Assembly: GCA_016184115.1 (NCBI GenBank)
Contig: JACPDH010000013.1
Location: 43,341-107,340, forward strand
Origin: Acidobacteriota bacterium
GTDB lineage: Bacteria > Acidobacteriota > Thermoanaerobaculia > Gp7-AA8
Direction: 5' to 3'
DNA length: 64,000 bases
Part shown: one piece after another, positions 10,354-18,517 of the stretch
Numbering within the stretch: the stretch's first letter is position 1
How the letters are laid out: each line of letters begins with the position of its first letter
Position numbers and translations under genes: made by a program
The notes under the pieces: generated by a model
What the model was told of the DNA's origin: nothing
Seen by the model: the letters and a program-made list of their open reading frames with translations, nothing else
The model's database searches: none

Positions 10354-11034
10354 CTAACCCCCCGCCACCAACTCCTCAAACGTCCAGACCCCCGCGCGTC
10401 CAGCGATTCGTTCGGCGGCGACGATGGCGCCACGCGCAAATCCCTCGCGACTCCTGGCGCGATGGGAGATCTCGACGAGATCGTCGGCGGAATCGAAGAA
10501 CACCGTGTGGAGTCCGACTTCGGCGCCGGCGCGTGAGGCGGCGATCTGTGGATTGAGCAGTCCATCGCTTCCTTCGCGTACTTCTTTCGCGAGGCGGAGC
10601 GCCGTGCCGCTCGGCGAGTCCTTCTTCTTCGCGTGGTGCCTCTCCTCGATGCCCGCCTCATAACCGCCGAAGAGTGCCGTGAGGCGCGCAGCTTCACGCG
10701 CGAGTGCGAATGCGATCGTCGCGCCGGGAGAAAAGTTCGCCGCAGCTACGAATCCGATCGCGGCATCGCGAACCCGTGCGTCGATCGCGGCGCGCTGGCC
10801 GTCCCACCCGGTCGTGCCGGTCACGAGCGCAACGCCCGCCTCACAGCAGGCGCCGACGACCGCGTCGATCGCGGAGGCGTGAGAGAAGTCGACGACGACG
10901 TCGATCCCCTGAAGCCTGGAGGCGGATATCGGTGCATCAGCGGCGAAGATTGCCGCGACCTCGTGGCCGCGTTCCGTGGCGATCGCTTCGACGAGCGTAC
11001 CCATGCGTCCCCGACCGTGGATCGCGATCTTCAT
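10354..11034 (-). CDS. dapB: 4-hydroxy-tetrahydrodipicolinate reductase
   Basis: 226 residues, slightly short for DapB. It reduces the DapA product with NAD(P)H. The N-terminal Rossmann segment MKIAIHGRGRMGTLV has the nucleotide-binding glycine loop; VVVDFSHASA and LVTGTTGWD follow; the catalytic and substrate-binding signature is EERHHAKKKDSPSGTAL (His-His, Lys, and SGT loop). The C-terminal GVWTFEELV replaces the usual GLYDMxDVL. The start codon overlaps the lysC stop by four bases (ATGA type), which implies translational coupling. Confidence 0.94.
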   Translation of the reverse strand: MKIAIHGRGRMGTLVEAIATERGHEVAAIFAADAPISASRLQGIDVVVDFSHASAIDAVVGACCEAGVALVTGTTGWDGQRAAIDARVRDAAIGFVAAANFSPGATIAFALAREAARLTALFGGYEAGIEERHHAKKKDSPSGTALRLAKEVREGSDGLLNPQIAASRAGAEVGLHTVFFDSADDLVEISHRARSREGFARGAIVAAERIAGRAGVWTFEELVAGG

Positions 11035-12395
11035 GCCGGCTCCTCGAACAACGTACGATGGATCGAGCGGACTGCCTCGTCAGCGCGTGTGGCGTCGACG
11101 GCGACGCTCAGGTTCAGCCCCGACGATCCGAGCGTCATCATCGAGACCGGGATGCCGGCGAGCGCGCGGAAGAGCGATGCAGCGACCGCGGGATCGCGCG
11201 TCAGATCGCGACCGACGATCGCGATCACGGCGCGATCGCGGATCAGCTCGATCGATGCGATTGGTGCGAGGTCGCGCACGAGCGGAGCCACCCGTGCCGA
11301 GTCGTCGACGGTTGCCGATACAGAGGCCTCGGATGTCGTCACGAGATCGACGGCGACGTCGTGGCGCGCGAAGACGTCGAAGAGACGCGCGAGATAGCCC
11401 GACTCCTCGAGCATCTTCGTCGTCGTCATCTGGACGATGGTGATTCCCCCCCGCATCGCAAGGGCGCGTGGACCGTGCGCGCCCGACTTTCCCTCGCGCG
11501 TGATGAGTGTGCCGGGGCTCGACGGGTTGTGCGTGTTGAGTACGCGCACCGGAATCTGGCGTTCGACCGCCGGCCAGAGTGTCTTCGGATGGAGGACCTT
11601 CGCGCCGAAGTAGGCGAGCTCGGCCGCTTCGTCGTAGGTCACGAGATCGAGCACTTTCGCGGTGGGGATCACGCGCGGATCGCACGTCATCATCCCATCG
11701 ACGTCGGTCCAGATCTGAATCTCCTCTGCGCCGATCGCCGCGCCGACGAGTGCCGCGCTGTAATCCGAGCCGCCTCGGCCTAACGTCGTCGTGGCGCCGG
11801 AGAGCGAACGACCGAAGAAGCCGCCCATGACCGGGATGTGGTTTCGATCGAGCTCGGGAAGGAGTGAGCGGGAGGCTGCGGCCGTCGTCTCGGGCATGAG
11901 CGGCGTAGCCTCGCCGAAACGGTCGTCGGTGACGATGACGTCGCCCGAGTCGACGTGGACGCCGGTGAGCGTCTTCGTCCGCATGGCGTACGAGAAGAGG
12001 ACCGACGAAAGCTTCTCGCCGAGTGCGACGACGAGATCCTTCGCGCGGGGGCTCGTCTCGCCGACGAGCGAGACGCCGCGCAGGATCGATGTAATCTGGT
12101 CGATCTGACGGCCGAGCTGCGCGGCGAACGCTTCGTAGAAATCGATCTTCTGGCCGATCAGTGCGAAGCCGCTTTCCTCGTGGCGCTCACGAATGCGAGT
12201 CACGAGCTCGAGCGCCTCGTCGAAGCGGCCGGCGGCGGCGGCCTCCGTCGCGGCGACCAGCTGATTCGTCACGCCCGCGAGCGCCGAAACGACGACGACG
12301 GGGCGTCGATCGCGTCGCTCCGCCACGATCTCGATCGCCTGTCGAAGGCGGTGAGTCTCGCCAACCGAGGTGCCGCCGAATTTGATGACGATCAT
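11031..12395 (-). CDS. lysC: Aspartate kinase (monofunctional)
   Basis: 454 residues. The kinase domain begins MIVIKFGGTSVGE and contains SALAGVTNQL, the GGFFGRSLSGATTTLGRGGSDYSA region and WTDVDGMMTCDPR; the C-terminal about 150 residues are two ACT domains (ITIVQMTTTKM..., IAIVGRDLT...), the site of lysine and/or threonine feedback. There is no homoserine dehydrogenase domain. It phosphorylates aspartate at the entry to the lysine, threonine and methionine pathways and heads the cluster lysC-dapB-dapA-dapD. A TACGAT box lies 11 bases before the ATG. Confidence 0.95.
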   Translation of the reverse strand: MIVIKFGGTSVGETHRLRQAIEIVAERRDRRPVVVVSALAGVTNQLVAATEAAAAGRFDEALELVTRIRERHEESGFALIGQKIDFYEAFAAQLGRQIDQITSILRGVSLVGETSPRAKDLVVALGEKLSSVLFSYAMRTKTLTGVHVDSGDVIVTDDRFGEATPLMPETTAAASRSLLPELDRNHIPVMGGFFGRSLSGATTTLGRGGSDYSAALVGAAIGAEEIQIWTDVDGMMTCDPRVIPTAKVLDLVTYDEAAELAYFGAKVLHPKTLWPAVERQIPVRVLNTHNPSSPGTLITREGKSGAHGPRALAMRGGITIVQMTTTKMLEESGYLARLFDVFARHDVAVDLVTTSEASVSATVDDSARVAPLVRDLAPIASIELIRDRAVIAIVGRDLTRDPAVAASLFRALAGIPVSMMTLGSSGLNLSVAVDATRADEAVRSIHRTLFEEPA

Positions 12396-12406
12396 GAGCG
12401 CTCGCG

Positions 12407-12412
12407 ATCGTA
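12407..12412 (-). promoter_or_regulatory. -10 box (TACGAT) of lysC
   Basis: TACGAT ends 11 bases before the lysC ATG, giving a leader of only about five bases. No consensus -35 is evident. Confidence 0.4.
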
Positions 12413-12500
12413 TCCGCGCGTCGGGCGCGGCGCAACGGGCCCGCTCGCGGCGAAGGCAGCAGGCAGGCGCGTGAATGCGAGCAATGCGTCCGCGTCTAGG

Positions 12501-13328
12501 CTATTTCTCCGCTGTCCAGATCGGGACCTGCCAAAGCGTGTAGCCGCGCGGGTCGCGAACGCATGCGATCAGCTCTTTCCACCAGAGGTCGACCTCGGCG
12601 CGCGGCAGCAGACCGAGCTCGGCGATCGATTCGGCGTAGCCATCGCGCCAGGCCTCCCAGATGCGGGCAAAGGTCTCGCGCGGGACGCGGAGAGTATCGA
12701 GGACGACGTAGTCGACCGCAATGTCGCGCATGCCGAGGTCGTGGAGTATCGCGTGCATCTTGCGGCCGATGTGCATTTCGCAGCCGACTGCCTCGCCGAA
12801 ACGGGGAGGGATCTCCTGCCAGAACCGATCGGAATCGCGCGGCGTGGGGTCGGAGAGGATCATGCCGTAGTCTTCGGCGAGCAGGTGGGCGCGACCTCCA
12901 GGCTTCAGCACGCGGTGAATCTCCGCGGTGACACGCGCCGCGTCAGGAACGGCCTGCAACACGTGCCTGCAGACGACGAGGTCGAAGCTGGCATCTCGAT
13001 ACGACAGGGCAAGCGCGTCGTCGATCTCGAAGCGGACGCGGTCGCCGAACGGTGCGCAGCGCGTTCGCGCGCGCTCGAGATGAGCCTCCTCGAGGTCGAC
13101 GCCGACGAACGTCGCGTCCGGGTACGCCTCCGCGAGTCGCGCGGTGATCTCGCCTGTGCCGCAGCCGAGATCGAGCACGCGCCCGGTGCCTAACGGATGG
13201 CGCGCGAAAATCGGTGATTCCTGCGGCCAGATTGCCTCGGCCTGTGCCGCTAGATTGCGGACCATCGATTCGTCCGCCATTTCCTTCGCCTGTGGGCTGC
13301 TCGCGTACTTCTCGTCGTGTTGGCTCAT
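12501..13328 (-). CDS. Class I SAM-dependent methyltransferase
   Basis: 275 residues from the second ATG (MSQHDEKYASS). SAM-binding motif I is VLDLGCGTGEITARLAE, with the acidic residue in FVGVDLEEAHLERAR and motif VI-like VLKPGGRAHLLAEDYG. It resembles small-molecule methyltransferases of the UbiE/Methyltransf_25 group; the substrate is unknown. The C-terminal third (RIWEAWRDGYAES...) is not diagnostic. It diverges from the PilT-type gene. Confidence 0.85.
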   Translation of the reverse strand: MSQHDEKYASSPQAKEMADESMVRNLAAQAEAIWPQESPIFARHPLGTGRVLDLGCGTGEITARLAEAYPDATFVGVDLEEAHLERARTRCAPFGDRVRFEIDDALALSYRDASFDLVVCRHVLQAVPDAARVTAEIHRVLKPGGRAHLLAEDYGMILSDPTPRDSDRFWQEIPPRFGEAVGCEMHIGRKMHAILHDLGMRDIAVDYVVLDTLRVPRETFARIWEAWRDGYAESIAELGLLPRAEVDLWWKELIACVRDPRGYTLWQVPIWTAEK

Positions 13329-13465
13329 GTGGAGATGCAAACAGTGGCACGGGTGGCTCTCGATTCCCGCCGAAACCCCGGCCGCGGCGATCCGTCCAAG
13401 GGATGCCGCCGGAAACCGAAGCGGTGCGACTGAGGACGCCTGCAGAGGAGGCGAGGAGACGACTG

Positions 13466-14659
13466 ATGTCGAAGTTCATGAGAGATCCCGATCTGGAGCA
13501 GCTCGTCAAGGAGCTGAACGGCAGTGAATTGGGCGTGGCCAGCGTGCTTGCAACGGAGGCGCCGGCATTTGTTGCGCACGGCGCGGCGGTGCCTGCGGAG
13601 GCGGTCGACCGATGGCTCGTGCGGATGCTGCAGGACGGAGCGACCGACCTCCATCTCGTGGCGGGCTCCGCGGCGGTGATGCGGATCAACGGCGAGCTGC
13701 GATTCGTCGAGGATTCGCCCGTGAGCGAATCGCTGATCCGTGCACTGGTCCCGGCCACGAGGACGCTCACTCAGGAGCTCGCGGCGCGCGGTTCGATCGA
13801 TCTCGCCCTCTCCGCATCGATCGACGACGACAGCCGTCGCGGTTTTCGCTTCCGGGTCAACGTTCACCTACAGCGCGGCGCGCTCGCGGCAGCAATTCGC
13901 GTGCTTCCGACGCGGATTCCGACGCTCGCGCAGCTTCAACTCCCTTCGTCGCTCGTCGAGTTGACGAAGCCGTCGCGCGGGCTCGTGCTCGTCTGCGGCC
14001 CCACCGGCTGCGGCAAGTCGACGACGATGGCTGCGCTCGTCGACGAGATCAACCGCCGCGACGCGCGGCACATCATCACGATCGAAGATCCACTCGAGTA
14101 TGACCATGCGAATCGCCGTGCGCTCGTCGAGCAGATCGAGATCGGCAAGGACGCTCCGTCGTACGCAGCGGCGCTGCGCTCGGCGTTGCGCCAGGATCCC
14201 GACGTGATCCTCGTCGGCGAGATTCGCGATGCCGAGACGATGTCGATGGCGCTCACCGCCGCCGAAACAGGTCATCTGATTCTCTCGACGCTTCACACGA
14301 CGAGCCCTGCGCAGACGATCCACCGGATCGTCGACATGTACCCGGCGGCGCAGCAGGGGCAGATTTACAAGCAAGCGGCGCTAAGCCTGCACGCGATCCT
14401 CAACCAGAAGCTGGTGCCGCGCTTCGACGGCCGAGGTGTCGCTCCCGCTGTCGAGCTGCTTCTGATGAACCACGCGGTTCGGAATCAGATCCGCAATGCA
14501 AAGCTCGAGGGGCTCGCAAACGAGATGGTCCTCGGTAAGCGCCAGGGGATGATCACGTTCGACGATTCGCTGCGCGCGCTCGCGTCTGCAGGGTTGATCT
14601 CGGCCGATGAAGCGATGTCGCGGGCCAACGATCCGGACGATTTGCGCCGCGTCATGTGA
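13466..14659 (+). CDS. pilT: PilT-type type IV pilus retraction ATPase
   Basis: 397 residues. After an N-terminal extension of about 45 residues, the GspE/PilT domain shows DGATDLHLVAGSAAVMRINGEL, Walker A GPTGCGKSTTMAAL, the Asp box IITIEDPLEYDH, Walker B RQDPDVILVGEIRDAETMSMAL and the His box TGHLILSTLHTTSP. PilT hexamers pull subunits out of type IV pili at the inner membrane. No other pilus gene is in the window, so PilU cannot be fully excluded. Start: GAGGAG lies seven bases before the ATG at 13466; longer in-frame starts (13403, 13214) overlap the divergent methyltransferase and lack a well-spaced site. Confidence 0.88.
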   Translation: MSKFMRDPDLEQLVKELNGSELGVASVLATEAPAFVAHGAAVPAEAVDRWLVRMLQDGATDLHLVAGSAAVMRINGELRFVEDSPVSESLIRALVPATRTLTQELAARGSIDLALSASIDDDSRRGFRFRVNVHLQRGALAAAIRVLPTRIPTLAQLQLPSSLVELTKPSRGLVLVCGPTGCGKSTTMAALVDEINRRDARHIITIEDPLEYDHANRRALVEQIEIGKDAPSYAAALRSALRQDPDVILVGEIRDAETMSMALTAAETGHLILSTLHTTSPAQTIHRIVDMYPAAQQGQIYKQAALSLHAILNQKLVPRFDGRGVAPAVELLLMNHAVRNQIRNAKLEGLANEMVLGKRQGMITFDDSLRALASAGLISADEAMSRANDPDDLRRVM

Positions 14660-14697
14660 GTAGTCGGAGGCGGGGCGAGCGCGAGCGTTGCAGAGGG

Positions 14698-15327
14698 TTA
14701 TAGTAGCTGGTGCTTTAGCGCGTACTGCACGATCTCGGCGTTGTTGCGTAGGTTGGTCTTCTCGAGGATCTTCGCGCGGTGGGCTCCGATGGTTCTGACG
14801 CTGAGTCCGAGCTCGGAGGCAATCTCGCGCGGCGGTTTCCCGCCGGCGATCAGGAGCATGATTTGAAATTCGCGGTCGGTGAGCCGTTCGTGCGCGGATT
14901 CGTCTCCGTGCGAGACCAGGCGGAGCGCGACGCTCGTCGCGATGTCGCTCTCGAGGTACTTCTCGCCGTGCGAGACGACCCGAATTGCCTCGACGAGTTG
15001 CTCACGCGCGGCATCTTTGCTCACATACCCGGCTGCGCCCGCCTTCATCAACCGGATCGCGTAGTCGGGCTCCCGGTGGACGCTGAGAATCAGAACAGGT
15101 GACCGCGGATACATCGACTGGATATGGGCGAGGAGATCGACTCCGTGTCGATCGGGGAGATTGAGGTCGAGAACGACGACATCGACTTCGACTTCCCTGA
15201 GGCGGTCGAGCGCTTCCGAAGCGGTTGCGGCCTCGGCGACGACGCTGATGTCACGTGTTTCGGAGACGATCTGGCGCAGTCCTTCGCGGACGATCATGTG
15301 ATCGTCTGTGATGAGGACGCGGATCAT
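14698..15327 (-). CDS. NarL/LuxR-family response regulator
   Basis: 209 residues. The receiver domain (1-120) has the DD pair in VLITDDH, the phosphoacceptor Asp in VVVLDLNLPD, the switch serine in LILSVH and Lys in VSKDA. The C-terminal LuxR-type HTH (about 145-205) reads LTDREFQIMLLIAGGKPPREIASELGLSV. The gene's start overlaps the stop of the histidine kinase by four bases, so the two form one system. Targets are unknown. Confidence 0.94.
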   Translation of the reverse strand: MIRVLITDDHMIVREGLRQIVSETRDISVVAEAATASEALDRLREVEVDVVVLDLNLPDRHGVDLLAHIQSMYPRSPVLILSVHREPDYAIRLMKAGAAGYVSKDAAREQLVEAIRVVSHGEKYLESDIATSVALRLVSHGDESAHERLTDREFQIMLLIAGGKPPREIASELGLSVRTIGAHRAKILEKTNLRNNAEIVQYALKHQLL

Positions 15328-17063
15328 CGGTCCTCTCCCGAGGTCGTTGCCTCGAAAGGTAGCCGGAGACTGACGATCGTGCCCCGTCCCTCGACTCCTT
15401 CGATCTCGAGCTCGCCGCCAATGCCACGCGCCCGCTCGCGCATGAAGGCCAGGCCGAGGGACTGACGTTCGCGAGACTGGTTGGGGCGGAAACCGCGTCC
15501 GTCATCGCGTACCTCCACGAGCATGTCGTCGTCGCGAAGGCGTATACGGATCTCCACGCGTGTGGCGTCGGAATGCCTGGCCACGTTGGTGAGCGCTTCC
15601 TGCACGATGCGATAGACGACGACCTCGGCATCGCGATCGATCGGCATCGTGCGATCGGGTGTCGAGAGCTCGCACTCAATCCCCGTCCTGTCTTCGAATG
15701 CGCGGACGTCGGACTGGATCGCCGCGACGAGGCCGAAATCATCGAGCATCGCGGGGCGTAACTCGGAGGCGATGCGACGGACCGACTCGATTGTCTCGTC
15801 GAGCGCGCGGCGGATGCGCGTCACCATCGTCGATTGGGCAGCCGTGGCCTCGCCGAGTGAAGCGGACAAGCCCCCGATGTCCATCTTGAGGGCGGTCAGG
15901 AGTTGGCCTAACTGATCGTGAATCTCGTGTGCGATCTTCCTGCGCTCCTGCTCCTGGACGTCGAGGACCTTGCGGGACAGCGCGGCGAGTTCCCGCTGTG
16001 ACTCGATGAGGGCGCCCTCAGCTCGTGCTCTTCGCTCGGCCATCCGGTTGAATGCGTCGGCGACGACTGCAATTTCCCGCGGTCCCGTCGCGGAAACGTG
16101 CCGTCCGAACCCCTCGTCTCCCATCCGTTCAACTGCAGCGGCGAGCTGCTCCAGTGGTTTCTCGACGGTTGAGGAAATCTTGATCGAGAGGATTCCGACG
16201 AGAATCAGTACGACGAGCGCGGCACCGAGACCGCGGAACAGAAGCGAACGTACGGAGGCCATCGCCACGGCGTTTGGAACCCCGACGAAGAGCATCCAGT
16301 TCGTTCCCTCAATCCGTGTGAATCCGTACTGGCGAAGCTCACCGTCGATGCCCCGCGCCTGCCCACGTCCTTCGTTGAGTGTGCGCGCGAGTTTGCCTAG
16401 CTCCGAGCCTCCGACGTTGGTTCCGATCCAACGGTGATCGTTGCCGGATCGGGCGACGACGTTTCCCTGGGCGTCGGCGATCGTCACGACCGTTCCGCGC
16501 GGGTACGAAGAGACGTCCATGTCGAAATATGCGACGAGTGCAAGATAGCCGGACCCCGGAGCTGCGTTGCCGGTTCGAAGAAACGAGACGAGCAGCCACG
16601 ATTCGGGGGTGGCGACGAAAACTGGGTCGTCGAGCAGACGGACGTCTCCTGACGTTCGGAGCCGCGCGATCGCATGCTCGGCCGCGTCGGAGGCAGCGAC
16701 GTCGTCCGGTTGCGGACCCGCGGAACAGAGCAGTCGATCCTGAGAGTCGTAGAGGAGCAGATTCGGGTACTGAGGAAAGAAGTCGGCCACCGCGAACAGC
16801 GAGTCGCATGTTCCAGCGACTGGGTGCCGGATCAGCGGCCGTGACGCCATGCGATCGAGGAGCGCGCGCGAGTCGCGGACCTCTCCCGACACCGTCGATG
16901 CGTAAGCTTTCGCGATGCGAAGCGCGCGCGCGCGCGCCCCTTCGTGTTCGCGGTCGAGCTCCTCGGCGAACCCCCACGCGAGAACGCCGAGCAACGGGAC
17001 GCCGACAGCGAGCACGAGAACGAACAGCCGCCCCCTAATCGTTCCGAACGCGAGGTGTCGCAC
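15324..17063 (-). CDS. NarX-type sensor histidine kinase with periplasmic sensor domain
   Basis: 579 residues, GTG start. A transmembrane segment near residues 9-28, a periplasmic region of about 230 residues (dCache-like, with YFDMDV and TIADAQGNVVARSG), a second segment near 275-297 and a HAMP region follow. The HisKA_3 phosphorylation site is KIAHEIHDQLGQ and the ATPase part has EALTNVARHSDA (N box) and VRDDGRGF (G1). It should phosphorylate the overlapping NarL-type regulator. The signal sensed is not evident. A perfect TATAAT ends eight bases before the GTG. Confidence 0.93.
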   Translation of the reverse strand: MRHLAFGTIRGRLFVLVLAVGVPLLGVLAWGFAEELDREHEGARARALRIAKAYASTVSGEVRDSRALLDRMASRPLIRHPVAGTCDSLFAVADFFPQYPNLLLYDSQDRLLCSAGPQPDDVAASDAAEHAIARLRTSGDVRLLDDPVFVATPESWLLVSFLRTGNAAPGSGYLALVAYFDMDVSSYPRGTVVTIADAQGNVVARSGNDHRWIGTNVGGSELGKLARTLNEGRGQARGIDGELRQYGFTRIEGTNWMLFVGVPNAVAMASVRSLLFRGLGAALVVLILVGILSIKISSTVEKPLEQLAAAVERMGDEGFGRHVSATGPREIAVVADAFNRMAERRARAEGALIESQRELAALSRKVLDVQEQERRKIAHEIHDQLGQLLTALKMDIGGLSASLGEATAAQSTMVTRIRRALDETIESVRRIASELRPAMLDDFGLVAAIQSDVRAFEDRTGIECELSTPDRTMPIDRDAEVVVYRIVQEALTNVARHSDATRVEIRIRLRDDDMLVEVRDDGRGFRPNQSRERQSLGLAFMRERARGIGGELEIEGVEGRGTIVSLRLPFEATTSGEDR

Positions 17064-17071
17064 TGATGGCG

Positions 17072-17077
17072 ATTATA
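17072..17077 (-). promoter_or_regulatory. -10 box (TATAAT) of the NarX-type kinase operon
   Basis: A consensus TATAAT ends eight bases before the GTG start at 17063, the right distance for transcription to begin at the start codon. No Shine-Dalgarno sequence is possible in such a leader. Confidence 0.6.
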
Positions 17078-17233
17078 CGGACGGCGGCGCGCGTGCGCGG
17101 ACGGTCGACTAAGCGCTGTCGCGGCAAAGGCGCCGGATTGCGGGACGCTAGGTGAATTACCTATGCGTCAACAAGCGACACTTCGGATCCGCCGTTCGAT
17201 GCCGGTGCGATGGCCGCCGCATGCGCCGTTCAC

Positions 17234-17239
17234 TAGATT
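17234..17239 (+). promoter_or_regulatory. -10 box (TAGATT) of the receiver-domain gene
   Basis: TAGATT ends six bases before the GTG at 17246, and no ribosome-binding sequence is present. Confidence 0.45.
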
Positions 17240-17245
17240 GCCTGC

Positions 17246-17665
17246 GTGGGTAACCAGGCGTTATCGGAACGCGTGCTCCTGATCGACGACGACGAACTGA
17301 TCTCCAGGGCGCTCTACGACGAGCTCCTCGTTCAGGGATGTAAGGTCGATCTTGCGCTGTCCGCCGAAGAAGGGGAGCGCGCGTTAGGGCAACGGGAGTA
17401 TGCGATCGTGCTCGTCGACGCGTATCTGACCGGACAGCTGAACGAGCGGGCGTTCGGACTTCTCGATCGGGTGCTCGAGCTTCGACGCGGTGCATATGTC
17501 CTGCTCGTCACCGCGTATCGGGCGGGTGCGCTTCAGGAGCGGCTCCGTGCAGTCCCATCTCTCACGATCGTCGACAAGCCGTTGCCGGTCTGGATGTTGA
17601 TCGAGCTCGTCACCGGATTCCTGTCGATCCGCCAAACGCGGACAACGGCAGGATCGAATGGATGA
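17246..17665 (+). CDS. Stand-alone response-regulator receiver domain
   Basis: 139 residues, GTG start. Only a receiver domain: acidic pair in VLLIDDDELI, phosphoacceptor Asp in IVLVDAYL, Thr in LLVTAYRAG and Lys in IVDKPLP. There is no output domain, so it must act by protein contact. The 3' end overlaps the open frame before pal by a few bases, and pal follows closely on the same strand. It has no adjacent kinase gene in the same direction. Confidence 0.75.
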   Translation: MGNQALSERVLLIDDDELISRALYDELLVQGCKVDLALSAEEGERALGQREYAIVLVDAYLTGQLNERAFGLLDRVLELRRGAYVLLVTAYRAGALQERLRAVPSLTIVDKPLPVWMLIELVTGFLSIRQTRTTAGSNG

Positions 17666-17690
17666 GAACAATCGGAAGGAGATCTCTCAG

Positions 17691-18248
17691 ATGAAATTCA
17701 GGATGGTCGTCGTTGTACTCGTGATCGCCGTGTTCGGTGCGGCCGGGTGTCGCTCCAGAGTCAAGCCAGCGACGGCGCCGATGCCCCCGGAGGCAGCGCC
17801 CGCCCAGGAAGTGCCGGCTCCGGTCGGCGACTTCGCCGGGGTGCCGGAGCCCGATGAGTCGATCGACATGTCGGACATCGACGAACTGAACCGCAGGGCG
17901 CAGGAGGAAGGCTGGGTGCGAGATGCCTTCTTCGAGTACGACCAGTTCGCACTTTCGGCGAACGCGCGCGAAGCGCTCTCCGTATCCGCGGGCTGGCTGC
18001 GGAAGAACCCAGGAGTAGGCCTCACGGTGGAGGGACACTGCGACGAACGCGGCACGTCGCAGTACAACCTCGCGTTGGGCGAACGGCGCGCCTGGAGCGC
18101 GCGGCAGTACCTCGAGTCGCTCGGCATCGATTCGTCGCGGCTGCGAACGATGAGCTTCGGAGAGGAGCGTCCGTTCGCCGAGGGATTGAACGAGGCGGCG
18201 TGGGCCAAGAACCGGCGCGCTCATCTCGTGCTCTACAAGATCGATTGA
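17691..18248 (+). CDS. pal: Pal/OmpA-family peptidoglycan-associated lipoprotein
   Basis: 185 residues. A lipoprotein signal ends at the lipobox FGAAGC, followed by a proline/alanine-rich linker and a C-terminal OmpA-like domain (about 75-185) with FFEYDQFALSANAREAL, VEGHCDERGTSQYNLALGERRA and MSFGEERP, the classical Pal signature binding meso-DAP of peptidoglycan. Pal anchors the outer membrane to the wall with Tol proteins; tol genes are not in the window. Start: AAGGAG lies nine bases before the ATG at 17691, so the frame opening at 17658 is not used. Confidence 0.9.
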   Translation: MKFRMVVVVLVIAVFGAAGCRSRVKPATAPMPPEAAPAQEVPAPVGDFAGVPEPDESIDMSDIDELNRRAQEEGWVRDAFFEYDQFALSANAREALSVSAGWLRKNPGVGLTVEGHCDERGTSQYNLALGERRAWSARQYLESLGIDSSRLRTMSFGEERPFAEGLNEAAWAKNRRAHLVLYKID

Positions 18249-18312
18249 CGCGGGAGAGCCGGCCGGTCGGAGGGAAGGACCCACGTACGGGACTGAGTGA
18301 CCGACCGGAAGG

Positions 18313-18352
18313 GGCGGGCACGGGCTGGGCCGCCCGTGCCCGCCTCCTTTTC
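18313..18352 (+). terminator. Rho-independent terminator after pal
   Basis: A perfect 13-bp GC stem (arms 18313-18325 and 18332-18344, loop of six) is followed by TCCTTTTCGTT. It lies 65 bases after the pal stop codon. The remainder of 18249-18517 holds no gene. Confidence 0.75.
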
Positions 18353-18517
18353 GTTCCCTCGAGTGGAAGACGAGGCTCGTCCGGCGGCCGCGCGCTGCGG
18401 AGTCCGAATGTCTGCACCGCTCCGGACGAGGCAATGGGATCGGCCAGCGATCCGCGTCGTGCATTCGGCGTTATCCTCCTCGGAGCGACATTCGAAGCGC
18501 GTGCGCGGAGGTGATCC

